Origin: Arenibacter sp. 6A1
GTDB taxonomy: Bacteria > Bacteroidota > Bacteroidia > Flavobacteriales > Flavobacteriaceae
Direction: 5' to 3'
Length of the DNA: 64,000 nt
NCBI RefSeq assembly: GCF_012272855.1
Contig: NZ_JAAXCQ010000010.1
Location: 62,001-126,000 of the forward strand
The notes beneath the pieces are model-generated. The model was not told the origin of the DNA. It searched no databases and worked only from the letters and a program-made list of their open reading frames with translations. Both the position numbers and the translations under genes were made by a program. Positions 1-9,844 of this stretch are shown here, piece by piece; positions within the stretch are counted from its first letter, which is position 1, and every line of letters starts with the position of its first letter.

Positions 1-728
1 CTTTTGGCGATCCTCAGTATTTACAGAAAGCCGAGAAAATCTATAAGTTCATTAAGACTAACAGCCTGCAAAAGGACCAATTGGTTCATTCCTATAAAAA
101 AGGAGGAAAAAGAAGCGAGGGCTATATAGAAGGGTATGCCTTAATGGCAAATGCTTCTCTTAATTTATATCGTGCAAGTATGTCTACAGAATATTTAGAA
201 TTTGCCGAAAAGCTAATGCAAGACGCTTCTACAAAATTTTCGGATGAATCATCTGGGATGTTCAGTTTTAACTCTAGTGAAGAATTAATAGCTAAAATAA
301 TTAAAACAGACGACGGGGTAATGCCTTCCCCAAATGCGGTCATGGCCGAGAATTTGTTGCTTTTGGGACATATAGACTACAATAAAGAGGCAACCAAAAA
401 AGCAAGAACCATGCTATCTACCATGCTTCCTATGGTAAAAGACAATGCCTATAGCTATGCCAAATGGAACTCCCTGATGTTAAAAACGGTCTATCCATAT
501 TATGAAATTGCCGTTGTTGGCCCTGATGCCAAGAACTTAATGGCACAGCTGTACAAGGAGCACCTGCCCAATGTGCTGGTGGTGGGGGCTGATAAAAGCA
601 GTGAATCGCCATTGTTTAAAGGGCGGTTTGTTGAGGATGGTACCTATATCTACGTATGTCAGGACCATACTTGTAAACTTCCGGTAGAGACTTTAGAAGA
701 GGCCTTGGAACAATTAAATGATTTTTAA
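1..728 (+). CDS. YyaL/SPATA20-type thioredoxin-domain protein, C-terminal part
   Basis: The reading frame is open from base 3 to the TAA at 726-728, so this is the last ~241 codons of a gene that begins before the window. The sequence matches the C-terminal part of the YyaL family (DUF255; N-terminal thioredoxin-like domain followed by an alpha/alpha-barrel resembling glycosidases). Seen here are the helical stretch containing GYALMANASLNLYRA and the usual family ending with YVCQDHTCKLPVETLEEAL. The thioredoxin-like part lies outside the window, so no active site can be checked. The biochemical role of the family is not established. The next gene is a sigma factor about 90 bases away and is probably a separate unit. 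Confidence 0.8.
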   Translation, partial: FGDPQYLQKAEKIYKFIKTNSLQKDQLVHSYKKGGKRSEGYIEGYALMANASLNLYRASMSTEYLEFAEKLMQDASTKFSDESSGMFSFNSSEELIAKIIKTDDGVMPSPNAVMAENLLLLGHIDYNKEATKKARTMLSTMLPMVKDNAYSYAKWNSLMLKTVYPYYEIAVVGPDAKNLMAQLYKEHLPNVLVVGADKSSESPLFKGRFVEDGTYIYVCQDHTCKLPVETLEEALEQLNDF

Positions 729-816
729 AAGACTAAAAACTAAAAGGGGTCCTTTAGGGTAAGGGGCTTGTTTCTGGTTTAATTTTTTTTTTCCATTGTT
801 CGAAGAAAAACTCCAA

Positions 817-1344
817 ATGAATAAAAAAGATTACAAGGTGTTGTTTAATACGTTGTATACCCCTTTATGTTTATTCGCGAATAAATATTTAGATAGTTTG
901 GACGATTCAAAGGATATAGTGCAAGAAGTATTTGTAAAGGTTTGGAAAAAGAACATCGTAATTCGAGATGAAGCAGCGATGAAGTCATATTTGTATACAG
1001 CGGTTAAAAATAAAAGTATAGATTTTTTAAAAAGCAGTTATAATAAAAAGAAGAATTTATCTGTCCAAATAGATTTTAAAGATTTAGAGAGTGATGCATA
1101 TTTAGCCAGAGAAATAATTATCTCTGAAGCTTCCGAAATCATAGAAAAGGCAATGAATACATTGCCTAAAAAGAGTGGTAAGGTTGTGAGGTTGGCCATG
1201 CAGGGACTCTCCAACGAACAAATAGCAGAAGAACTTGGCGTATCGATAAATACGGTAAAAACACAAAAAAAACTGGCATATCGAAAATTGAGGGTATTGT
1301 TAAAAAAAGACATATTTCTTATTTTGATATATCCCATTTTATGA
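817..1344 (+). CDS. ECF-type RNA polymerase sigma factor
   Basis: A 175-residue sigma-70 family protein of the ECF group, as found in front of FecR genes in Bacteroidota. Region 2 is seen at about residues 8-45 (DDSKDIVQEVFVKVWKK) and region 4 at about 110-160, with the helix-turn-helix LSNEQIAEELGVSINTVKT. I start at the ATG at 817; a TTG at 796 would add seven residues with no family support. The gene is followed by a FecR anti-sigma factor (1437) and a SusC receptor with an STN domain (2743), the classic three-part signalling chain: ligand-loaded receptor signals FecR, which releases the sigma factor. The expected target is the downstream SusC/SusD operon. Confidence 0.92.
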   Translation: MNKKDYKVLFNTLYTPLCLFANKYLDSLDDSKDIVQEVFVKVWKKNIVIRDEAAMKSYLYTAVKNKSIDFLKSSYNKKKNLSVQIDFKDLESDAYLAREIIISEASEIIEKAMNTLPKKSGKVVRLAMQGLSNEQIAEELGVSINTVKTQKKLAYRKLRVLLKKDIFLILIYPIL

Positions 1345-1436
1345 ATTAAATATTTTTTATAAATTTTATTCACCCTCTTTTAGATTATTGTCGTTTTAGA
1401 GGTAATTGTTTTTAGTAATTACCATTAAAATTGTCG

Positions 1437-2600
1437 ATGAATAGTCTAAAAAAGGTTTTTAAGTTATCGAAGGAAATTGCTCATTCTATTTTAGAAGGCA
1501 GGAAGGTCGACGTTGGGGAAAGACAAACGCATTGGTCTCAAAAGGAAGAAGAATATATAGTTCAAAGTCTTACAGAAAAGAATAGTGTATTAGCAAGAAA
1601 AAAACAGCGTAAAGCGATAGAAAAATCGAAGAAGCAAGACTGGAAAAGAATACAGAAAGAACTAAAATTAAAAGAAAGATATGGTTTTGTCAAAAGATTA
1701 TATCGGGCCGCTGCTGTATTGTTAGCAATTACTGGGGCTTCATTTGTCTATTATTATAATTTTTCATCATTTTCTGAACCGATAGGTACTATTGATCCAA
1801 ACGCTATTACATTGAGGATGGAAGACGGAACGGTACAATCGATTAATCCTGAAGTTTCGATTCCTGTCTTAGATAAAAAGGGCAGTACAATTTTCACCCA
1901 GCATAAAGGGATCTTAAAGTATCACGGGGATTATTCATCTGAGGGTTTGATGTACAGTGAATTAACCGTACCTAATGGGAAGAAAATTAAATTAGAACTT
2001 TCTGATGGAACAGTGGTCGATATTAATTCTGGCACCACTTTAAAGTTTCCTACAAACTTTTTAACAGGACATAAGCGCGAAGTGTTTTTAGATGGCGAGG
2101 CCTTTTTTGCCGTGACTAAAGATGTGACTCATCCCTTCACTGTCTTTACAGGAGAATTGGGAGTTACTGTGTTAGGTACAAAGTTTAATATGACATCTTA
2201 TCCAGAGGATGATCACATTAGGACGGTGCTGGTAGAAGGGTCGGTTCAAGTATACGATACGCTTCAACCAAACAATACTTCTCTTTTGGAGCCTGGATAT
2301 ATGGCAAGTTGGAATAAAAATCAAAAAAACATAAGCATGGAAAAAATTGATCTTGATCTATATACAGGTTGGATCGATGGGAAAATCGTATTTAGAAGTT
2401 TGGCTTTTAGAGATATTATTAAAAAGCTCGAAAGAAGTTATAACGTTTCTATCGAATGTCGTAACGAAATATTGAATAAAGAAGTGTTTAGTGCGTCATT
2501 CAATGTTGACGTTGAAAATATTGAGCAAGTCCTAGGCTATATTAATTTGGAACATCAATTTTCATATTCTAAAAAGGGAAATACAATAATTATTAACTAA
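1437..2600 (+). CDS. FecR family anti-sigma factor
   Basis: A 387-residue inner-membrane regulator. A charged cytoplasmic N-terminus (about residues 1-86) is followed by one membrane segment around residues 88-107 (LYRAAAVLLAITGASFVYYY), then the periplasmic FecR domain (about 130-290, containing SELTVPNGKKIKLELSDGT and DGEAFFAV) and a C-terminal DUF4974 domain that is expected to touch the STN domain of the partner receptor. I use the ATG at 1437 rather than the TTG at 1431. It sits 92 bases after the sigma factor gene and about 140 bases before the SusC gene. By family precedent it holds the sigma factor inactive until the receptor is occupied. Confidence 0.93.
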   Translation: MNSLKKVFKLSKEIAHSILEGRKVDVGERQTHWSQKEEEYIVQSLTEKNSVLARKKQRKAIEKSKKQDWKRIQKELKLKERYGFVKRLYRAAAVLLAITGASFVYYYNFSSFSEPIGTIDPNAITLRMEDGTVQSINPEVSIPVLDKKGSTIFTQHKGILKYHGDYSSEGLMYSELTVPNGKKIKLELSDGTVVDINSGTTLKFPTNFLTGHKREVFLDGEAFFAVTKDVTHPFTVFTGELGVTVLGTKFNMTSYPEDDHIRTVLVEGSVQVYDTLQPNNTSLLEPGYMASWNKNQKNISMEKIDLDLYTGWIDGKIVFRSLAFRDIIKKLERSYNVSIECRNEILNKEVFSASFNVDVENIEQVLGYINLEHQFSYSKKGNTIIIN

Positions 2601-2742
2601 CGCTAAAACCCAGACATATGACTTAAGAAAAGGAGCGTTTTTTAATCATTTTACGCAAAACTAAAACGGGAAATGTACCACCATTCCCCGAATAGTAAAA
2701 ATGATTCCACATAAATGTAAAACCAAACAACGAATCAAAAAT

Positions 2743-5700
2743 ATGGAAAAAATAAATCCTACGGGGATATTATTGTCATGCCCCAGGAAAATTAGTCTAA
2801 AAATGAAGCTCACGACACTATTACTTTTAGTTTCACTTTTTAAAATTCAGGCCAATAGTTATTCCCAAAACACTAATATCTCATTAGACCTAGAGAATGT
2901 GAGTGTAAGAGAGGTCCTAAATACTATAGAGTCTAAAACCGAATTTAGATTTTTATACAAGGATAAAAATGTTGACTTGCACCGTAAAGTGACCATTAAT
3001 GTATCCAAGAGAAAAATTGGGGACATTTTAGAAGAATTATTTCAAAATACTTCCACAGTATATAACATTTATGATAATAGGCAGGTCTTATTGTCTATTG
3101 GTGCTGAAATTCCTTTAGAAAAGGAAGTAAAAAAACAATCTCAGGAACAAGAAAATATTCATGGTACTATTGCGGATACTGAGGGTGTTCCAATACCAGG
3201 TGTAAGTGTGGTTATTAAAGGGACGGTAATCGGTGTTGCTTCAGATTTTGATGGCAATTATTCGATAAATGCCAAAACAGGTGATGTTTTGGTTTATACT
3301 GCCATCGGTTATGCGAAACAAGAAGTAACGGTAAGTTCTCAATCCATTATAAATGTTGTAATGACAACAGAAGCTTCTTTTTTAGAGGAGGTGGTTGTGG
3401 TAGGATATGGAACACAACGAAAATCAGATTTAACAGGAGCAGTAGGGGTATTGAGCAGCGAAGATTTGCTAAAAGCTCCAGTAAACAACTCTCTGCAAGG
3501 CTTGCAAGGTAAAGTAGCAGGTGTAAATGTATTCTTAAATTCAGGTTCGCCTTCGGGAGCACCAAGAATTGTTATAAGGGGAGTAGGAACTATTAACTCA
3601 TCTTCAGATCCGCTATACGTTGTCGATGGCGTTGCTATGGAAGATATCCAGTATATAAATCCTAACGATATTGAACGGATGGAAGTGCTTAAAGATGCTT
3701 CTTCCGCATCAATATATGGGGCTAGAGGTGCTAATGGGGTGGTTTTGATCACCACAAAAAGAGGGACACAAGAGGGTAAAATGGTGATAGGATATGACGG
3801 TTTTCTCAGTGTTGGGAGAATAAGAAATAAAATGGATCTTTTAAATTCGGAAGAGTGGTTAGAAGTAGTAAAAACCGGAATGGCTAATACGCCCAAATAT
3901 AGACCCGGAAATCCGGCGCCAGTATTTACAACAAACGATCCTAATTTGTTTGATGCTAATGGGAACCCTCTTTATAATACGGATTGGCAAGATGAAGCTA
4001 CTAGAACTGCTATTTCTAATAATCATCAACTATCCGTTCAGCATGGGACTGAGAATTCCTCGGTAGGAGCTTTTTTGAACTATTCCCATATGGAAGGCAT
4101 TATGCTGAACAATGATCTGGATAGGATAAGTGCAAAAATAGCCTATGATATTACCCCTAAAGATTGGTTGTCTCTAGGGATTAACGTATTGGTTAACAAT
4201 GTAAAGGAAAAGGAGTTTGAAGAAGGCGGGGGAGGTCAAGTGCCTAGGCGTACCATGATAGAGATGCCTTCTATTTTCCCGGTAAAGTTTCCAGATGGAA
4301 CCTACAGTAATAGCTTTATGATTTCCGATGCATACAATTTGGAAGCGATGGCCAATCCTGTACATGTTCTGGAAACCCAAGAAAGATTATGGGAACGTAA
4401 TCAGATTTTTGGAAATGTTTTTGCAAAATTTACAATTTCCCCCGATTTGGAGTTTAGAACCCAATTTGGATTTGATAAACGCTTAAGAGAGAAGAAAGAG
4501 TATTCTCCAAGAGATTTGATTAACATTTCTTCTCCAGACGGATTTGCTCGGATTTACAATGAGAACAGTATTTATTGGCAGCAAGAAAACTATTTAACCT
4601 ATAATAAAGTAATTGGCGACCATAGAATTAATGGAATGTTAGGGTTAAGTTGGCAGGAACAGAAGTTTAATTCATCAAATATAGAAGCACGTGGTTTTAG
4701 CGATGATTTCTTTAAATACAATAATATAGGGGCGGCCAGTAATCCTAGTGCACCTTCCTCTAATTATAACAAATGGTCCTTAAATTCCTATTTTATTAGA
4801 GCAGGATATACCTTGCAAGACAAGTATATGTTAACCTTGACTGGTAGGGTAGATGGTTCTTCTAGATTTGGTGAGAATAATAAATATGGAATTTTCCCAT
4901 CAGCTGGTTTAGGGTGGATGCTTTCTGAGGAAGAGTTTTTAGCAAACAACGAGTCTATTAATCGACTAAAGATTAGAGCTAGTTACGGGATAACGGGAAA
5001 TACGGAAATACCATCCTATAGTTCTTTAGCTACAGTTTCTTCGGGTACCGTGCTTTTAAACGGCACTAGAGTGGCAGCAAGTCAGGTCAACAGATTGGCC
5101 AATCCGGATTTAGAATGGGAAAAAACTAGTCAGTTTGATTTAGGAGTCGATTTTGCTGCTTATAAAAATAGGCTACGCCTAGAAGTGGATTATTATTATA
5201 AAGAAACTACAGATTTATTGCTAGATAGACCTGTTCCATATGCCACTGGTTTCACTTCAGTTAGGGATAATATTGGAGCGGTGAGCAATAAAGGGTTGGA
5301 GGCAATGTTAACAACAAATAATATAAGTACTCCAGATTTTAATTGGGAAACCTCCTTTAATATTAATTATAATAAAAATACCATTGAAAGTTTGGGTGAA
5401 AACAATGAAGATATAGAGCCGGGACCTTATTGGGTTTCCGGGAGTCAAACAATTTTACGTGTAGGAGAGTCATTGAGCTCTTTTTGGGGGTACGAACGTC
5501 TAGGTACTTGGAGTACAGATGAGGTTTCAGAAGCCGCTGCTGTCGGAGCGGTACCAGGAGAGGCCAAAAGGTCCAAGGATAAAAAGATCTTAGGGAAAGG
5601 CTTACCCGATTTTACTGGAAGTTTTACTAATACCTTTACATATAAAAATTTCGATTTTACAGCTGATATCCAGTTTGTTGGTGGTGTAGATATCATGCAA

Positions 5701-6117
5701 CAATTTTATCACTCTACAGAAGATAGGTCTGGAATAGCAAATGGACTTGCTAGTATATTATATGACGGATGGACTGAGCAAAATCAGAATACCATGGTAC
5801 AGGAAATAAGAAACCAATCCTATGCAGGACAAAATAGTCAAGTGGATAGCCATTGGGTAGTTAATGGATCTTATATACGAGGCAACCTCTTTTCTGTTGG
5901 ATATAGCTTTGATCAGGAGTCGCTAGACCTAATGGGGTTAAATAAGTTAAGGGTGTATGCTACTCTAGAAAACGCATTTGTAATTCACTCGGATGATTTT
6001 CAAGGGTACGATCCAGAGGCATCGTCTTGGGGAGGCAATCAATGGGGACAGAATATATTCTTTTTTCAATACCCTAAGCCGAGAACCTTCACACTAGGAT
6101 GTAGCCTTAAATTTTAA
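2743..6117 (+). CDS. SusC/RagA-type TonB-dependent outer-membrane receptor with STN domain
   Basis: A large outer-membrane transporter of about 1,124 residues. Domains in order: signal peptide around MKLTTLLLLVSLFKIQA; STN signalling domain (ISLDLENVSVREVLNTI, about residues 45-120); carboxypeptidase-regulatory-like repeat (IHGTIADTEGVPIPGVSV); TonB box-like VVVVGYGTQ; plug (IRGVGTINSSSDPLYVVDGV and SIYGARGANGVVLITTKRG); a beta-barrel to the C-terminal aromatic strand ending CSLKF. ATG codons at 2701, 2743 and 2803 are all in frame; I choose 2743 because relatives carry about 20 residues before the MKLTT-like core. The STN domain ties it to the FecR/sigma pair upstream. The partner SusD starts 20 bases downstream. 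Its substrate cannot be told from sequence. Confidence 0.95.
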   Translation: MEKINPTGILLSCPRKISLKMKLTTLLLLVSLFKIQANSYSQNTNISLDLENVSVREVLNTIESKTEFRFLYKDKNVDLHRKVTINVSKRKIGDILEELFQNTSTVYNIYDNRQVLLSIGAEIPLEKEVKKQSQEQENIHGTIADTEGVPIPGVSVVIKGTVIGVASDFDGNYSINAKTGDVLVYTAIGYAKQEVTVSSQSIINVVMTTEASFLEEVVVVGYGTQRKSDLTGAVGVLSSEDLLKAPVNNSLQGLQGKVAGVNVFLNSGSPSGAPRIVIRGVGTINSSSDPLYVVDGVAMEDIQYINPNDIERMEVLKDASSASIYGARGANGVVLITTKRGTQEGKMVIGYDGFLSVGRIRNKMDLLNSEEWLEVVKTGMANTPKYRPGNPAPVFTTNDPNLFDANGNPLYNTDWQDEATRTAISNNHQLSVQHGTENSSVGAFLNYSHMEGIMLNNDLDRISAKIAYDITPKDWLSLGINVLVNNVKEKEFEEGGGGQVPRRTMIEMPSIFPVKFPDGTYSNSFMISDAYNLEAMANPVHVLETQERLWERNQIFGNVFAKFTISPDLEFRTQFGFDKRLREKKEYSPRDLINISSPDGFARIYNENSIYWQQENYLTYNKVIGDHRINGMLGLSWQEQKFNSSNIEARGFSDDFFKYNNIGAASNPSAPSSNYNKWSLNSYFIRAGYTLQDKYMLTLTGRVDGSSRFGENNKYGIFPSAGLGWMLSEEEFLANNESINRLKIRASYGITGNTEIPSYSSLATVSSGTVLLNGTRVAASQVNRLANPDLEWEKTSQFDLGVDFAAYKNRLRLEVDYYYKETTDLLLDRPVPYATGFTSVRDNIGAVSNKGLEAMLTTNNISTPDFNWETSFNINYNKNTIESLGENNEDIEPGPYWVSGSQTILRVGESLSSFWGYERLGTWSTDEVSEAAAVGAVPGEAKRSKDKKILGKGLPDFTGSFTNTFTYKNFDFTADIQFVGGVDIMQQFYHSTEDRSGIANGLASILYDGWTEQNQNTMVQEIRNQSYAGQNSQVDSHWVVNGSYIRGNLFSVGYSFDQESLDLMGLNKLRVYATLENAFVIHSDDFQGYDPEASSWGGNQWGQNIFFFQYPKPRTFTLGCSLKF

Positions 6118-6137
6118 TTTTATTTAAAGAAAAAATC

Positions 6138-7715
6138 ATGAGAATAAAAAATATTTTATTAATTCCCGTTATTGTTTTTTGTAGCGCTTGTTCCAATTTT
6201 CTCAATGAAGAGCCCTTGTCTGAATTGGCTTCCGATCAATTTTTCAAAGAACCTGGTCAGGCATGGAGCGCAGTTAATTCTCTTTATAGAACTGGAGCGC
6301 CCAATATGAGCGATGGTGGCGTATACAGTGGTATGCCTGTAATGCTGGGAGCCTATATGTCGGGTTTCTTTTCAAATGAATATGCTGGTCAGGAACTACA
6401 TGTAAGTAACACTCAACAATTAACACACAATGGAGATAATATTGGGGGGTATTTACAAGATAGGTGGAGAGAGTTATATCTAGGAGTATCAAGAGCCAAC
6501 AACGCGATTAAATACATACCCGATACTCCCGAACTCACTAGTGATGAAAAAAATCAACTAATCGGCGAAGCTAAATTCTTTAGGGCTTATGCCTATTATT
6601 ATTTGGTGCGTCTGTTTGGGCCAATACCCTTAACGACCGAGCCATACGCTTCTTTAGAGAATCTGTACCTAGAAAGAAGTTCGGTTGCAGACGTGTACGC
6701 CTTAATTGAAGCAGATTTAAAAGATGCGTTGCAAAATGGTGGCCTTGCAACAGTCAATATGGTCGATAATGGAAAGAGAATTACAGCTGGGGCTGTAGCG
6801 ACCCTATTGGCAGAGGTTTACTTGACAATGAGTGGAGCACCTTTAAATGCGGATCGATATAGTGATGCCGCTAGTGTTGCCCAGGATATAATAAACGGAA
6901 CGTATGGAGACTATAGCTTGGTAGGACATAGTGAAACGGCATCAGGGGTATTGGATTTTGAAAACTCAGCTTACAATAAAATAAGAAAGTCCGATGCTTC
7001 ACCGCAAGAACATATTTATATTAAAGAATTTGATGCTTCTATTTCTAGATCGGAATTCGCTAAATATTCTTATCCAACAGCCTTATCACAAGATGTGTTA
7101 TACGATATTACCAATGGCGCTTACCAACCATCAAATGCATTCTTAAATCTTTATGATCCTTTAAATGATTTACGAGCACAAGAGAAACAATTTTTTCATA
7201 CAACCTTAGAAGGTACCGATAAAACGTTTCCTCCCACACCTTATGTTTGGCACGATGATGAGGCTATTTTTAACACAGCTAATTCTGGCAAGGATCAAGC
7301 CATGTTTAGTTACCCTGATGTGTTGTTAATTGCTGCGGAGGCCATTGCAAAATCAACGGGGGTGAATACTAATGCGATAGATTATTTATCGCAAGTAAGG
7401 GCACGAGCATATTGGAAAACTGATATAAATGATATAAAATTGTCGGTTTCGACTCTATCAACACAACAATTTGTAGAGGAAGTATGGTTGGAACGACATA
7501 GAGAACTAGTTTTTGAGTTTCAGAATTGGTTTGATATTGTTAGAACAAGAAAATTTCCAGTGGCCAATGCCCCAGGAGAGGTTTCATTTGTGGAGGTTAT
7601 TGGACATATAACAAGCCAAGGAAAGCAAATTGAGGAAAAACATTTATTGTTGCCGCTCCCAGGTCCAGAGATGCAAAGGAATCCAAGTCTAGGAACCGAT
7701 AATAATGGCTACTAG
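6138..7715 (+). CDS. SusD/RagB-type nutrient-binding outer-membrane lipoprotein
   Basis: A 525-residue lipoprotein that lies as a lid over the SusC barrel and captures substrate. The signal peptide ends in a lipobox (CSAC, lipidated Cys at residue 18). The SusD N-terminal helical (TPR-like) domain is recognisable by SRANNAIKYIPD, FRAYAYYYLVRLFGPIPL and VADVYALIEADLKDAL. The C-terminal SusD/RagB domain contains YPDVLLIAAEAIAKSTG and EVWLERHRELVFEFQNWFD. It follows the SusC gene by 20 bases and is surely co-transcribed and complexed with it. No glycoside hydrolase, lyase or sulfatase follows, so the substrate class is open. Confidence 0.95.
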   Translation: MRIKNILLIPVIVFCSACSNFLNEEPLSELASDQFFKEPGQAWSAVNSLYRTGAPNMSDGGVYSGMPVMLGAYMSGFFSNEYAGQELHVSNTQQLTHNGDNIGGYLQDRWRELYLGVSRANNAIKYIPDTPELTSDEKNQLIGEAKFFRAYAYYYLVRLFGPIPLTTEPYASLENLYLERSSVADVYALIEADLKDALQNGGLATVNMVDNGKRITAGAVATLLAEVYLTMSGAPLNADRYSDAASVAQDIINGTYGDYSLVGHSETASGVLDFENSAYNKIRKSDASPQEHIYIKEFDASISRSEFAKYSYPTALSQDVLYDITNGAYQPSNAFLNLYDPLNDLRAQEKQFFHTTLEGTDKTFPPTPYVWHDDEAIFNTANSGKDQAMFSYPDVLLIAAEAIAKSTGVNTNAIDYLSQVRARAYWKTDINDIKLSVSTLSTQQFVEEVWLERHRELVFEFQNWFDIVRTRKFPVANAPGEVSFVEVIGHITSQGKQIEEKHLLLPLPGPEMQRNPSLGTDNNGY

Positions 7716-8122
7716 GTAGGCCTTTGGAGGTTTGAATGATAAACCTGAAACCACAAAAAAAAAATACTCCTTGATAGGATTTTGTAGAAGAAATATATGG
7801 TTAAGTTATAACATCTTATCAAGTATTAAATAAATAACTAAATACCCTCTTCCTGATTAATAAATAGATTGGGAAGTTGGGTATCTGTTGGAAAAAAATA
7901 GGATTATACGTTAGTGATATGAGGTTTGGTTAAAGAATTGTGAGGTGAAAACTTCGTAGTCAGGATGCCAATACAACCTTAAAACAACGAATCGATTTAA
8001 TACAATTTTACCAAACAGCAATACTTTTTTGTTGTCGGTAGTTTCAAACTGGGGATTTGTAGAATAAAAAGATAATAAAAAGATAAATAATATTAAATTG
8101 TACGTAAAACAAAATTTTTAAT
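7716..8122. other. 407-bp non-coding gap between susD-like and GMC genes
   Basis: I see no convincing gene here. A short inverted repeat (AGGTTT at 7728-7733, AAACCT at 7741-7746) lies just after the SusD stop but is followed by an A-run rather than a T-run, so it is a weak terminator candidate on the plus strand. The rest is AT-rich and could carry a separate promoter for the oxidoreductase pair; I could not place one with confidence. Confidence 0.5.
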
Positions 8123-9841
8123 ATGCAGATAAAAGAATCATCAACTATATATGATGTTATTATAGTTGGCTCAGGAGCTGGTGGCGGTATGGCCACTAAA
8201 ATATTGGCAGATTCAGGTCTAAAAGTAGCAGTAGTGGAAGCTGGACCTTATTTTGATCCAGCGGATCCTGTACAAAAAACTCAATTAAAATGGCCTTATG
8301 AATCCCCTAGGAGAGGTGCTAGTACCGTTCGACCTTTTGGGGATTTCGATAGTGCATATGGGGGATGGGAAATAGAAGGAGAACCTTATACTAGAAAAAA
8401 TGGTACTAAGTTCGATTGGTTTCGACCTAGAATGTTAGGGGGAAGAACAAACCACTGGGGAAGAATTTCCCTGCGTTTTTCTGAAAGGGATTTTAAGCAT
8501 AAGGATGTAGATGGCTTAGGCGAAAACTGGCCTATAGGCTACGAAGATGTAAAGCCATATTACGATAAGGTCGATAAATTAATTGGTCTTTTTGGAACCA
8601 AAGAAAATCTAAAAAATGAACCCGATGGGTTTTTCCTGCCTCCTCCGAAACCAAGGTTACACGAACTATTTTATATCGATGGGGCGCGTAAATCTGATAT
8701 TCCTGTTATTCCATCTAGGATGTCCATGCTTACCAAAAGGATAAATAATGAAAGAGGGGTTTGTTTTTACTGCGGGCAATGTGGTAGGGCATGTGGGGTT
8801 TATGCCGATTTTTCTGCTGGTACTTGTTTGATCTTTCCGGCTCAAAAGAATGGTGGACAGATAGATTTGTTTGTAAACGCAATGGTACGCGAAGTGCTTA
8901 CCAACGAGGAAGGTAAGGCTACGGGAGTATCCTATATAAGCAAGGAGGATAGGAAAGAATATCAGCTTAAGGGGAAAATTGTAATTCTTGCAGCTTCGGC
9001 CTGTAGTTCGGCCCGTATCTTGTTAAATTCAAAAAGTAAGCAACATCCAAACGGCCTAGGAAACAGTAGTAATAAGGTAGGTAAATACCTCCACGATTCT
9101 ACCGGTTCCGGATTGTCTGCCTTTATTCCTGGACTCATGGATAGGAAAACCTATAACGAAGATGGTGTAGGAGGAATGCACGTATATACCCCTTGGTGGT
9201 TAGACAATAAAAAACTAGATTTCCCTAGAGGTTACCATATTGAGGTATGGGGCGGATTGGGAATGCCTAGTTATGGTTTCGGATTTAATGCCAATGATTT
9301 TAACCAGTTCTTTGGATTAAAAGTCGGTGGTTATGGAAACGGTCTTAGAGACGATGTTAGGAAATATTATGGTTCTGTAGTTGGAATGGCCGGTAGAGGA
9401 GAATCTGTAGCCATGGAAGATAACTATTGCGAGATAGACCCTTCCGTAGTAGATGAATTTGGTATTCCTGTGTTGCGTTTCAATTATAATTGGAGCGATT
9501 ACGAAAGAAAACAGGCCAAGCATATGGTAGATACTTTTGAGGAAATTACCCATAATATGGGAGGTGAAATTATTGGTGCCAAACCTACCAAAGAACAAGA
9601 TTATGGATTGTTGGCTCCTGGGCGGATTATACACGAAGTAGGGACTACCAGAATGGGGAATGATCCTAAGACATCGGTAGTGAACAGTTTTCAGCAGTTA
9701 CACGATGTGGATAATGTATTTATTGTAGATGCAGGTCCTTTTGTTTCTCAAGCCGATAAAAACCCTACTTGGACAATTTTGGCCCTTTCATGGAGAACCT
9801 CAGACTATATTATTGAACAATTGAAAAAGCAAAATATCTAA
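8123..9841 (+). CDS. GMC family FAD-dependent oxidoreductase
   Basis: A 572-residue flavoprotein of the glucose-methanol-choline oxidoreductase family. The N-terminal FAD-binding Rossmann motif is IIVGSGAGGGMATKIL (about residues 14-29), with a second family block around GGRTNHWGRISLRF. A Cys cluster (CFYCGQCGRACG, about residues 214-225) is typical of the bacterial subgroup that pairs with a gluconate 2-dehydrogenase subunit 3-like partner. The C-terminal catalytic block contains IIHEVGTTRMG and NPTWTILALSWRTSDYI. It presumably oxidises an alcohol or sugar hydroxyl group. The partner gene begins 3 bases after this stop, so the two are translationally linked. No dedicated cytochrome subunit is nearby, so the electron acceptor is unknown. 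Confidence 0.92.
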   Translation: MQIKESSTIYDVIIVGSGAGGGMATKILADSGLKVAVVEAGPYFDPADPVQKTQLKWPYESPRRGASTVRPFGDFDSAYGGWEIEGEPYTRKNGTKFDWFRPRMLGGRTNHWGRISLRFSERDFKHKDVDGLGENWPIGYEDVKPYYDKVDKLIGLFGTKENLKNEPDGFFLPPPKPRLHELFYIDGARKSDIPVIPSRMSMLTKRINNERGVCFYCGQCGRACGVYADFSAGTCLIFPAQKNGGQIDLFVNAMVREVLTNEEGKATGVSYISKEDRKEYQLKGKIVILAASACSSARILLNSKSKQHPNGLGNSSNKVGKYLHDSTGSGLSAFIPGLMDRKTYNEDGVGGMHVYTPWWLDNKKLDFPRGYHIEVWGGLGMPSYGFGFNANDFNQFFGLKVGGYGNGLRDDVRKYYGSVVGMAGRGESVAMEDNYCEIDPSVVDEFGIPVLRFNYNWSDYERKQAKHMVDTFEEITHNMGGEIIGAKPTKEQDYGLLAPGRIIHEVGTTRMGNDPKTSVVNSFQQLHDVDNVFIVDAGPFVSQADKNPTWTILALSWRTSDYIIEQLKKQNI

Positions 9842-9844
9842 GAA

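Noticed and set aside
3339-3896. Long open frame on the minus strand opposite the SusC gene
   Set aside because: It mirrors the plug region of a clearly coding gene, has no family resemblance and no room for its own signals.
7728-7765. Terminator after the SusD gene
   Set aside because: The stem is only 6 bp and is followed by A residues rather than T residues on the plus strand.
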